NCBI GenBank assembly: GCA_001897855.1
Contig: MKUO01000023.1
Span: 124,001 to 188,000 of the forward strand
Length of the DNA stretch: 64,000 bases
From: Bacteroidetes bacterium 43-93
Lineage (GTDB): Bacteria; Bacteroidota; Bacteroidia; Chitinophagales; Chitinophagaceae
Direction: 5' to 3'
The translations under genes were made by a program, and so were the position numbers. Below are positions 52,826-61,225 of the stretch, piece by piece (positions within the stretch are counted from its first letter, which is position 1; each line of letters begins with the position of its first letter). Under the pieces are notes generated by a model. It did not search any database. It had not been told where the DNA came from and was given only the letters and a program-made list of their open reading frames with translations.

Positions 52826-54721
52826 ATGAAAAGAGTATTTCTACTTAGAATTTTTGTTGCTGTGTTTGCCTTGTTTTTCTACATAGGAGCAAATGCACAG
52901 AGTAATCAATCCATTATGGGATTGAGGTTAATTGTAAATAACAATGTTGCCGGTGGTGTTAAAAGATTTACATATTCTTCCAGCAATGCCACAGGAAGTT
53001 GGGGACGCGCACTGGATTCTACCTGGCAGAATGTTCCATTAGTTGAGGCTAGCCCCGATATTACTGCTTGTGGTAGTTTGAACCCGGTAACCGGAAATAG
53101 CTGGGTGCTGATCTACAGAGGAAATTGTGAGTTTGGTGCGAAGGCTCTTGCAGCACAGAACGTCGGCGCTAAAGGTGTAATCATCGTTCAAAATATAGCT
53201 GGCGCGGGACCAATTGGTATGGCAGCCGGCTCGTCTGGTAACTCGGTAACTATACCTGTGTTGATGATATCAAAAGAAGATGGTGATTTGATAAAGGCTG
53301 AATTGGACGCCAGTCATTCTGTTTCTATTTCTTTAACTAAATGGGGCTTTGGTTATGCACATGATTTAGCAATAGTTCCAGGTTCTGTAGCGGCACCTCA
53401 TGACAAGTCTGTTCCTTTGGCGCAGGTATCTACTGGAAATCCAAGTCAATATCTTTTTTATCATGGTGGCTTTGTTGCAAATACCGGTACTGCTAATACT
53501 ACAAATGTTAAATTGAAACAAGTAGTAACTTTCACGCCAACGAGCGGTTCCGCTACTGTTTTGTATGAAGATTCGGCCAGTGTTGCTAGTTTCAACGCTG
53601 CTGACTCTATTATACAAATGTTCAGCGCCAACTCCAAGGCTCTTAACGCAACTGAAACTGGGCGTTATGATGTAGCATATACAGTTAGCTCTGACGATGC
53701 TGATCAAAATCCAGCTGATAATACTATGACAGCTTCTATGGATGTGACGCCACAGCTTTTTTGCAAAGGTAGAATTAACCCTAACGGACAAAATCCGTTA
53801 GCAAACCAATTTTTCAGTTACAGGAATAATCCTGAATTTGTTTGGGGCCCTCTGTTTTATGTAAATAAAGACGGATATAAAGCTGATAAGGTAAAAATGA
53901 TATTTTATGATAATGATACCACTAAGCATCAGCTTGCCGGTGATGCTATTGCGTATATTTTTAAGTGGGTTGACGGTAGTAACGGCGGGACTGTGGATGG
54001 GTTTATGCAATCTAGAGAATTATCTCTTAAGAGCATTGCCGGTAGGTCGTTCCAATCGCTTGATTCTAATTCACAACCGATTACAGTGAGCTGTGGTGAT
54101 TCTAACGGTATCGCCGCAACTATTGTTCTTGAAGACAACTCTACTTATTGGGTTGGTGTGAAAGTTCCTACCGGATGGTATCTTGGTTGCGATGGAGATG
54201 TAAATTATTATAATCGCACTAATGCCGCGCAGAACTTTGCCACAAATAAAAGAGATGATTTTTGGGCAGCGTTGTACAATCAACCTTTCACCACACTTAG
54301 ATCTAACATAACTGATACTGTTGAGACTATACCTTTTGCGAGTAACAACTATAATTCTAAATTTATTGATTCTATTGCGTATTCGAGCGTCGTTGGAACT
54401 GTGCCTGCTGTTGCATTTTTTACCGGGCAATTTCCTGAGAAGGTACAGAATAGTGAGCAATTAGCAGCTCAAATAAGCATGTATCCTATACCAACGTCTT
54501 CTGTAATTAATGCTAAGGTAAACTTGCTCGATAATAAGAAAATAGAGGAAGTTTCTGTTATTGACGGAATGGGTCGTACAGTGTATAGCTCAGCCATCGA
54601 CCATATGAATCAAGGTATAATTTCTGTATCTACTAATTCTTTTGCAGGAGGTACATATTATATGATATTCAAGACACATGATAGTTATTTGAGCAGGACT
54701 TTTGTCGTTGCAGGGAAATAG
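52826..54721 (+). CDS. PA-domain secreted protein with T9SS sorting domain
   Basis: 631 aa. Signal peptide (1-25, A-N-A-Q). A protease-associated (PA) domain at about 60-190 with Y-R-G-N-C-E-F-G-A-K and A-K-G-V-I-I-V-Q-N, a long beta-rich middle, and a C-terminal T9SS type A domain (about 550-631: M-Y-P-I-P-T-S and S-F-A-G-G-T-Y-Y-M). No catalytic domain seen. Probably surface-exposed or released. Confidence 0.86.
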   Translation: MKRVFLLRIFVAVFALFFYIGANAQSNQSIMGLRLIVNNNVAGGVKRFTYSSSNATGSWGRALDSTWQNVPLVEASPDITACGSLNPVTGNSWVLIYRGNCEFGAKALAAQNVGAKGVIIVQNIAGAGPIGMAAGSSGNSVTIPVLMISKEDGDLIKAELDASHSVSISLTKWGFGYAHDLAIVPGSVAAPHDKSVPLAQVSTGNPSQYLFYHGGFVANTGTANTTNVKLKQVVTFTPTSGSATVLYEDSASVASFNAADSIIQMFSANSKALNATETGRYDVAYTVSSDDADQNPADNTMTASMDVTPQLFCKGRINPNGQNPLANQFFSYRNNPEFVWGPLFYVNKDGYKADKVKMIFYDNDTTKHQLAGDAIAYIFKWVDGSNGGTVDGFMQSRELSLKSIAGRSFQSLDSNSQPITVSCGDSNGIAATIVLEDNSTYWVGVKVPTGWYLGCDGDVNYYNRTNAAQNFATNKRDDFWAALYNQPFTTLRSNITDTVETIPFASNNYNSKFIDSIAYSSVVGTVPAVAFFTGQFPEKVQNSEQLAAQISMYPIPTSSVINAKVNLLDNKKIEEVSVIDGMGRTVYSSAIDHMNQGIISVSTNSFAGGTYYMIFKTHDSYLSRTFVVAGK

Positions 54722-54740
54722 CATTTTTTATTTCTATTTA

Positions 54741-54769
54741 AAACCGTCAGAAAATCTGACGGTTTTTTT
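54741..54769 (+). terminator. Terminator after the PA-domain gene
   Basis: Perfect 11-bp stem AAACCGTCAGA with a 3-nt loop followed by a T-run, 20 bp past the stop. Confidence 0.85.
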
Positions 54770-55087
54770 ATTTAATATTTGCCAAAGTTCAATCTTATGG
54801 AGCAACTATTTTTAAAGGAACTGTTTGTACCCGCGATTAACCTTCATTGCGGCTTTACGCTATAGAGATATAACCACGTTTGTACAGTTTTATTTAGCGT
54901 GCGTAACTTTTGGTAAGATAGCCCGCCTAGGTATCCGACTAATAAATTGAATTATAGGTATTCACAGCCTTTGATTTCGAATAGTAGTTTATTGATTGAT
55001 TTTTAGCCATTTTGCCGTTGGATTGCACACAATAAGAATTACCTGTAGCGGTAAGCCAATCACCGCCAAGTTTAGTATAGCTCGATA

Positions 55088-55123
55088 ACTTTAAAGCCTC
55101 ATCGCCAGATGGGGCTTTAAAGT
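55088..55123 (+). terminator. Orphan terminator hairpin
   Basis: 16-bp stem with one G-U pair and a GCCA loop, then a T-rich tail on the plus strand. The preceding plus-strand gene already has its own terminator 320 bp upstream, so this hairpin should end a separate transcript. Confidence 0.7.
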
Positions 55124-55159
55124 GTTATTATTTTGATGATTTGTTGTATAATTGTTATT

Positions 55160-55175
55160 CGTTCCACGTGGAACG
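55160..55175. other. parS-like ParB-binding site upstream of mnmG
   Basis: The 14-bp perfect palindrome GTTCCACGTGGAAC (55161-55174) matches the core of known parS sites such as those of Pseudomonas. A 14-bp palindrome of this sequence is not expected by chance in 64 kb. Confidence 0.72.
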
Positions 55176-55224
55176 TATGGTTTAGGAATCATCAGTATAA
55201 TAGCTAAGTTGCCTGTATAGTTCT

Positions 55225-55232
55225 TACCTTTG
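55225..55232 (+). promoter_or_regulatory. -7 element for mnmG
   Basis: TACCTTTG, exact TAnnTTTG, 7 nt before the ATG at 55240, predicting a leaderless mRNA. Confidence 0.6.
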
Positions 55233-55239
55233 CAATCTT

Positions 55240-57108
55240 ATGTTTAAAGAGTACGATGTAATAGTTGTTGGGGCAGGCCATGCCGGCTGTGAAGCTGCCG
55301 CTGCTGCAGCAAACATGGGTTCTAAGGTCTTGCTGATTACCATGAATATGCAGACTATAGCACAGATGAGTTGTAACCCCGCTATGGGTGGTATTGCTAA
55401 AGGGCAGATAGTGAGGGAGATTGATGCCTTAGGCGGATATAGTGGAGTAGTGAGCGATAAGAGCATGATTCAATTCAGGATGCTCAACAAGTCTAAAGGG
55501 CCTGGTATGTGGAGCCCTCGTACTCAGAATGACAGGATGTTATTTGCAGGTACATGGCGTGAGATGTTAGAAGCTACGCCTAATATCGACTTTTGGCAGG
55601 ATATGGTGAAAGGATTGATTGTTTCACGTGGAACAGTAGAAGGTGTAGTTACAGGGATGGGGCAGGAAATTAGAGCTAAGGCTGTGGTTCTTACCAATGG
55701 AACCTTTTTGAATGGCGTTATCCATATAGGAGAGAAACAATTTGGAGGTGGGCGTATTGGTGAAAACAAAGCTACAGGTATTACAGAACAGCTTGTAGGA
55801 ATAGGATTTGAGTCTGATAGACTTAAAACAGGTACACCGCCGCGTATAGACGGGCGTAGTCTCGACTATAGCAAGATGGAAATACAAGACGGAGATGAGG
55901 AAATTGTAGGGTTTTCCTATTTGCCTATAGAAAGAATAAAGCCTCAACAGCAAAGAAACTGCTGGGTAGCCTATACAAGTCCTGAAGTACACGAAATATT
56001 AAAGACCGGCTTTGAGAAATCGCCCATGTATCAAGGCAGGATCAAAGGTAGCGGCCCAAGATATTGTCCAAGTATAGAAGATAAGATCAGCAGATTTGCT
56101 GAAAGGGAACGACATCAATTATTTGTAGAACCGGAGGGCTGGAACACTGTAGAGATATATGTAAACGGGTTTAGCACATCTTTGCCGGAGGAAGTGCAGT
56201 ATAAAGCACTACAAATGGTGCCTGGCTTTGAAAACTGCAAATTCTTCAGGCCGGGATATGCAATAGAGTACGATTATTTTCCACCTACACAGTTAAAATT
56301 CACGCTGGAGACCAAGCTTATAAGGAATCTTTTCTTCGCAGGACAGATAAATGGTACTACCGGATACGAAGAAGCTGCCTGCCAGGGGTTAATAGCAGGA
56401 ATAAATGCGCACAGGAATGTACATGAGCTGGAACCATTTATTTTGCAGAGAAGTGATGCGTATATCGGGGTTCTTATAGATGATCTGATTAATAAAGGCA
56501 CAGATGAGCCTTACCGAATGTTTACAAGCAGGGCTGAGTTCAGGACTTTGCTCAGGCAAGATAATGCAGACCTTAGGTTAACGCAGCTGGGATATGATAT
56601 TGGATTAGCTAAGGAAGACAGAATGGAATTACTGAGGGAAAAACAAGCTAATATAGAAGCAGTGAGAAATTTACTTGCTGATTTTGTAATTGAGCCATCT
56701 ACCGCTAATGAATATCTGCATTCAATTGGTAATTCACCGTTAAATGAAAAAACCAGGGCTAGTAAATTGCTTTTACGACCTGGGATTGGTATAAGTAATC
56801 TTAAGAAGGTCATACATGCACTGAATGATTCCCTATCCGGATTTGATCCATTGGTATTGGAACAAGTAGAAATACAGCTAAAGTATGAGGTATATATTGA
56901 AAAGGAAAAAGAGCTTGTAAAGAAGATGGCTACACTGGAGGATCTTGTTATTCCGGAAAATTTCAATTATGACAAACTATCTGCTCTATCTACAGAAGCC
57001 AGGCAAAAGCTCAAGAAAATAAAACCAGGTACTCTGGGTCAAGCTAGTCGAATAAGCGGAGTGAACCCGAGCGATGTACAAATACTTATGGTATATATGG
57101 GACGATAA
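55240..57108 (+). CDS. mnmG: tRNA uridine-5-carboxymethylaminomethyl modification enzyme MnmG (GidA)
   Basis: 622 aa, full length. N-terminal FAD site V-V-G-A-G-H-A-G-C-E-A-A, P-A-M-G-G-I-A-K-G, L-K-T-G-T-P-P-R, and the C-terminal helical domain with T-S-R-A-E-F-R, L-R-Q-D-N-A-D-L-R-L and Q-A-S-R-I-S-G-V-N-P-S-D. With MnmE it modifies the wobble uridine of tRNAs. Classical neighbour of oriC in many bacteria. A parS-like site lies within its coding sequence (55620-55635). recX and apaG follow. Confidence 0.97.
   Translation: MFKEYDVIVVGAGHAGCEAAAAAANMGSKVLLITMNMQTIAQMSCNPAMGGIAKGQIVREIDALGGYSGVVSDKSMIQFRMLNKSKGPGMWSPRTQNDRMLFAGTWREMLEATPNIDFWQDMVKGLIVSRGTVEGVVTGMGQEIRAKAVVLTNGTFLNGVIHIGEKQFGGGRIGENKATGITEQLVGIGFESDRLKTGTPPRIDGRSLDYSKMEIQDGDEEIVGFSYLPIERIKPQQQRNCWVAYTSPEVHEILKTGFEKSPMYQGRIKGSGPRYCPSIEDKISRFAERERHQLFVEPEGWNTVEIYVNGFSTSLPEEVQYKALQMVPGFENCKFFRPGYAIEYDYFPPTQLKFTLETKLIRNLFFAGQINGTTGYEEAACQGLIAGINAHRNVHELEPFILQRSDAYIGVLIDDLINKGTDEPYRMFTSRAEFRTLLRQDNADLRLTQLGYDIGLAKEDRMELLREKQANIEAVRNLLADFVIEPSTANEYLHSIGNSPLNEKTRASKLLLRPGIGISNLKKVIHALNDSLSGFDPLVLEQVEIQLKYEVYIEKEKELVKKMATLEDLVIPENFNYDKLSALSTEARQKLKKIKPGTLGQASRISGVNPSDVQILMVYMGR
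55620..55635. other. parS-like ParB-binding site inside mnmG
   Basis: TGTTTCACGTGGAACA differs from the 16-bp parS consensus TGTTTCACGTGAAACA at one position. It lies 460 bp from the other parS-like site. Confidence 0.7.
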
Positions 57109-57132
57109 ATCTGATTCCTATTTTAGCGAAGA

Positions 57133-57588
57133 ATGTTACCAGAATCTATTATTAGGTATTGTAATTATCAGCCCAGGTGCCACCAGGAAGTGAGGAACAA
57201 ATTATATGAACTGGCTTATTCTAAAGAAGATGTAGAAAATTATCTTTCTGAATTAATAAGTAATGATCTATTAAACGAGGAGCGGTACGCACGGGCAATA
57301 GCCCGTGGAAAGTTTAGGATGAAGAAATGGGGAAGGATAAAAATTATTCAGCAATTAAGGCAAAATCAGATATCTGAATATTGTATCAAAAAAGGTTTAT
57401 CAGAAATAGATGCCAGTGAATATTTCGCTACTGCTAAAAGGTTAGCTGAGAAAAGGATAGGGGAAAAGAATCTAAAGATTAACAAAGAAATAAAAAATAA
57501 TATATATAAATATCTAATTCAAAAGGGATACGAATCAAATATCATTATAGAAATAATTAACGATATTATTAATAATGAGGTAAACTAA
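57133..57588 (+). CDS. recX: RecX-family regulatory protein
   Basis: 151 aa. All-helical, with three RecX-type repeats: an N-terminal C-H-Q-E-V-R-N-K-L, central L-N-E-E-R-Y-A-R-A-I-A-R-G-K-F-R-M-K-K-W-G, and C-terminal Y-L-I-Q-K-G-Y. Modulates RecA filaments. Not next to recA; 24 nt after mnmG, so probably co-transcribed with it. Strongly AT-rich at the 3' end. Confidence 0.85.
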   Translation: MLPESIIRYCNYQPRCHQEVRNKLYELAYSKEDVENYLSELISNDLLNEERYARAIARGKFRMKKWGRIKIIQQLRQNQISEYCIKKGLSEIDASEYFATAKRLAEKRIGEKNLKINKEIKNNIYKYLIQKGYESNIIIEIINDIINNEVN

Positions 57589-57628
57589 ACGATTTGATAT
57601 TTGTTTATATTTACAATAAACCTATAGC

Positions 57629-58015
57629 ATGGTTACAGAAGTTACAGATGGGGTAAGTGTTTCAGTAGAAACCTTCTATCAGCCTAATCAGTCCAGCCCT
57701 TCCCATTCTGAATATTTATTTGCCTACAGAATTACAATCGAAAATCAAACCGCAGTTCCGGTACAATTGATTTCCAGGCATTGGTATATAAAAGACAGTA
57801 ATTGCGATAACAGGGAAGTTGCCGGAGACGGTGTTGTTGGGCAACAACCAATAATAGATCCGGGACAGTCCTATCAATATATATCTGCAGCACAATTGAA
57901 GAGCGATATTGGAAAGATGTACGGAACCTACGAAATGGAAAACCTATATAACAAAAGAAGATTTTCTGTAAATATTCCAACCTTTAAATTAGTGACGCCT
58001 TTTAAACTTAATTAA
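57629..58015 (+). CDS. apaG: ApaG-domain protein
   Basis: 128 aa, the ApaG length. Fn3-like beta-sandwich with G-V-S-V-S-V-E-T-F-Y, Y-R-I-T-I-E-N, L-I-S-R-H-W-Y-I, V-V-G-Q-Q-P-I-I-D-P-G and Y-G-T-Y-E-M. Family linked to Co2+/Mg2+ handling; biochemical role unclear. Likely last gene after mnmG-recX. Confidence 0.92.
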   Translation: MVTEVTDGVSVSVETFYQPNQSSPSHSEYLFAYRITIENQTAVPVQLISRHWYIKDSNCDNREVAGDGVVGQQPIIDPGQSYQYISAAQLKSDIGKMYGTYEMENLYNKRRFSVNIPTFKLVTPFKLN

Positions 58016-58223
58016 TATATTAATGTTATAATAAGATAATCCCTGTCTTACTAGGCAAGGATTAAATATCCATTAATTGCTTATTTAAATTTGGCATAAT
58101 AGGTGAGTTTTAATAAATTTAATGTACCTATATGCACATAATGTTTGCCTTGCAGACATGTTCTTTTGATTTAGCGAAACCTTTGTTCGTATAGGCTAAG
58201 AGATTTTACAATTAGTCTATAGA

Positions 58224-61223
58224 ATGCGTAAACCTTTACTTTTTTCCCTTTTATTAATTCATTCTTTCCTGGCTTATAGCCAATGTGACCCTGTGTTGAA
58301 GAAAGACCTTGGAGAGATTTATTTTGATGGTCCTGTAAATAAGATGGCTGTACAGGACCATTATTTATATGTTGGCGGCTCCTTTAGTAATGTGGGACGA
58401 TATACGGGCGCTTTTGTAAATATCAATAAGAAAACAGGATTTGAACAAGATCATTTGTCTGCCGTTGGGGGAGCTGTTTCTGGATTTGCAAACGGTGTGG
58501 CGGACGGCTCTGGCAACCTGGTTGTATTTGGTAATTTTTCTCATGCAGGCGATTCCCAACGTAGTAATATTGCTGTCATCAATGCAACGACGGGGAAAGT
58601 AACATCACTGTATATAAAAACAGATAGTATTATAAATAGTGTTGTCATAGCTAACGGAGTCATTTACATTGGTGGATATTTCAATAGAGTAAATGGAGTA
58701 CCCCGCAGCAAGATAGCTGCCATCAGCATAACAACAGGCCAATTAACCGCCTGGGATCCCAATATTACAAATGCAGGCAGAGCATTGCCCTGCAGGGTAG
58801 AGTGCATGGTGCTGAATGGAACCAGTTTATATGTGGGAGGAGCGTTTAGTAAGATAGGCAATACCGCACGTAATAATATCGGCGCGATAGATATTAACAC
58901 AGGATCCGCAACAAGTTTTGCACCAGACGCATATTATAGTACAGCGCCTACATATGGTAATGTATCGAAAATGCTGAAAATAGGAAGCCTGTTATATATC
59001 TGCGGCGGTTTTGATTATGTTGGAGGCAAGATACATGGAGACGTAGCTGCAATAGATCTTACCAGCGGCACATCAACCAACTGGACGCCTAATCCGAATT
59101 CAGTAGTATTAGGTATGGCCAACAAAGGAGATACCTTGTATTTGGGCGGAGCATTTTTTCAGATAGATAACCAGCCAAGAAAGGGATTCGCAGCATATTC
59201 CATAAGTACAGGAAATCTATTACCATTGACAATTGACACACGCAGGATAGTACTTGATAAAGTATATGATATATTGCCTGTAGAAGATACCATATACCTG
59301 GCGGGCAGTTTTGATACAATAGGTAATGTTGCCAGAAAGAATCTTGCTGCATTTAGCAGGTTGCACGGTACTCCGTTTCCTTTCCAATCTAACATTAATG
59401 GAGAGCCGAGAAACTTGCTGCATTATAACAATAAATTGTATATAGGGGGCTATTTTACGAGTGCAGGCATGAAGGATCGCAAAAATATTGCAGCATTGGA
59501 CCTTGATGCAGACACATTGATACCATGGTACCCGAAAATAAATGGGCAAGTAAAAAGAATAGTGCCTGATGGGGATCGGTTATATGTCAGTGGAGATTTT
59601 ACCAAGGTGAATGATTCTCTACGAAATTATAATGCTACGGTATCGGCAAAGACTGGAGCGACGTTGAAATGGGATCCAAAAGCTGATGGTCCATTTCTAA
59701 GTCTTGTTAGATATAAGAATAATATTTACATGGCGGGCGGATTTAGCACGATAAATGGCAACGCTGCATCAGGATTTGTAAAACTGGATACTCTTGGACA
59801 GCCCTTAGCATGGACAAATAATACTAACGGAACAGTAAATTCAATAACACTATATAATGACGATCTATATCTAGGAGGATTATTTACAACGGTAGCAGGA
59901 AAGACAAGAAATTATTTTGCATCAGTAAACCTAATTACAGACACACTTAATGCATGGCCACTGCAGAATAGTTCGCTAATATATACAATGAGCTTGGCGG
60001 GGGATACATTATATGTAGCTACTGATACAGCAATAATACCATGTCAAAATTGTGTTCCCATCATCAAACAAACATTTAAGGCATATTTGCTTACTCTAAA
60101 AACACAAGACGGTTGGACTTCGCTCCCAATACTTAACGATCCAATTAACGACATGAATATAGCGAATCTGCGCATATATGTTGCTGGCGAGTATACAATA
60201 GCAGACGGTTCAGCCAGAAACGGGATATCTATTTTTAATAAACCAGGTCCACCTCCATCACCGCCGGCAAAGCCAGATAGAACAGCAACGTTACGTTCTA
60301 CTGATTTTAAAATTCAAAACATGCAAAGTGTACGCACTATTGCCCTATATGGAAATAAGCTTTATATCGGCGGCGATTTCTACGACTGGGCAGGCGGCTA
60401 CAGATATGCCCAGGAGTATTATCTACCCTATAATGTAACAGAAGGTAACTTAACCACAGATACGAATGGGGTATGTTCCGGACAAAAAACAACGGTCCGT
60501 TTGCACAGCAGCGTTACCCTTGGGGCAGATTATCACTGGTATGTAAACGGAACTGCTATAAGTAACACTCTGCCATATTACACCTTTACACCTGCAAATA
60601 AGGATAGTGTTAGTTGTGTCATTACCACCGCTGCCAATGGTTGTATGAATAATGGCTGGGATACCACAAACGCGATAGTATATAATGTAACCCCAACAGT
60701 TACCCCAGACATCAGTATCAGTGGGCCAGCTACAGAAGAAGCAGGCAAACAAGTAGTGGTAAAGGCAACTGTAAAAGATGCAGCTACAGGCTATACAATA
60801 GAATGGTTTAATAAAGGAGTGAACATGGGTAAGACTACGGTGGATAGCATAGTGTATACCAAGGGAACAAATACAGACAGTATCTATGCAGTGATCACCC
60901 CGAGGACCGATACCTGCTATGTAACGGATACATCATCACTGATAACAATAGAAGAAACACCTGTAGGGATATCTTCTGTAACAGGCGATGCGAGCATTAA
61001 AGTGTACCCGAATCCGTTTGATACCTATGTAAGAATTACAGGCCTGGAACAGGGAGATGTGATACAGGTGTATGATGTAACCGGCAGGAAGATATGGAGT
61101 ACTATTTGTAATGATAAAGAATACCTGTTACCAACGAAAGAAATGCGTACAGGAGTATATGTATTGAATATTAATAACAAATTGGGCATAGACAAGAAGC
61201 ACCTGTTAATAGAAAAACGTTGA
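58224..61223 (+). CDS. Giant delta-60/beta-propeller-repeat T9SS surface protein, copy 1
   Basis: 999 aa. Signal peptide (1-19, A-Y-S-Q). About ten repeats of the type L-Y-V-G-G-x-F-x-x-x-x-x-x-x-R-x-x-I-A-A-I-D-x-x-T-G, each around 50-60 residues and fitting DUF5122/delta-60 propeller blades, cover residues 30-700. Then a Cys-bearing Ig-like region (about 745-920) and a T9SS type A sorting domain (V-Y-P-N-P-F near 935). No enzymatic motif. Exported and attached to the surface; likely adhesive or structural. Its neighbour downstream is a paralogue. Confidence 0.87.
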   Translation: MRKPLLFSLLLIHSFLAYSQCDPVLKKDLGEIYFDGPVNKMAVQDHYLYVGGSFSNVGRYTGAFVNINKKTGFEQDHLSAVGGAVSGFANGVADGSGNLVVFGNFSHAGDSQRSNIAVINATTGKVTSLYIKTDSIINSVVIANGVIYIGGYFNRVNGVPRSKIAAISITTGQLTAWDPNITNAGRALPCRVECMVLNGTSLYVGGAFSKIGNTARNNIGAIDINTGSATSFAPDAYYSTAPTYGNVSKMLKIGSLLYICGGFDYVGGKIHGDVAAIDLTSGTSTNWTPNPNSVVLGMANKGDTLYLGGAFFQIDNQPRKGFAAYSISTGNLLPLTIDTRRIVLDKVYDILPVEDTIYLAGSFDTIGNVARKNLAAFSRLHGTPFPFQSNINGEPRNLLHYNNKLYIGGYFTSAGMKDRKNIAALDLDADTLIPWYPKINGQVKRIVPDGDRLYVSGDFTKVNDSLRNYNATVSAKTGATLKWDPKADGPFLSLVRYKNNIYMAGGFSTINGNAASGFVKLDTLGQPLAWTNNTNGTVNSITLYNDDLYLGGLFTTVAGKTRNYFASVNLITDTLNAWPLQNSSLIYTMSLAGDTLYVATDTAIIPCQNCVPIIKQTFKAYLLTLKTQDGWTSLPILNDPINDMNIANLRIYVAGEYTIADGSARNGISIFNKPGPPPSPPAKPDRTATLRSTDFKIQNMQSVRTIALYGNKLYIGGDFYDWAGGYRYAQEYYLPYNVTEGNLTTDTNGVCSGQKTTVRLHSSVTLGADYHWYVNGTAISNTLPYYTFTPANKDSVSCVITTAANGCMNNGWDTTNAIVYNVTPTVTPDISISGPATEEAGKQVVVKATVKDAATGYTIEWFNKGVNMGKTTVDSIVYTKGTNTDSIYAVITPRTDTCYVTDTSSLITIEETPVGISSVTGDASIKVYPNPFDTYVRITGLEQGDVIQVYDVTGRKIWSTICNDKEYLLPTKEMRTGVYVLNINNKLGIDKKHLLIEKR
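60699..60983 (+). repeat. C-terminal domain direct repeat, copy 1
   Basis: 285 bp of this gene matches 63716-64000 at about 93% (about 21 differences counted by eye), whereas the propeller parts of the two genes are much less alike. Confidence 0.8.
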
Positions 61224-61225
61224 AT

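Larger units (their letters stand above)
54770..55239. other. Gene-free region with an orphan terminator and a parS-like site
   Basis: 470 bp without a credible protein gene. It contains short inverted segments (GCGGT/ACCGC near 55049-55067), a strong terminator hairpin at 55088-55123 and a parS-like site at 55160-55175. A structured small RNA ending at that hairpin is possible; none of the known housekeeping RNAs (tmRNA, RNase P, SRP) could be recognised. Confidence 0.5.

Noticed and set aside
54797-54865. 22-codon ORF in the region upstream of mnmG
   Set aside because: Too short, no ribosome-binding site or promoter box, no recognisable product.
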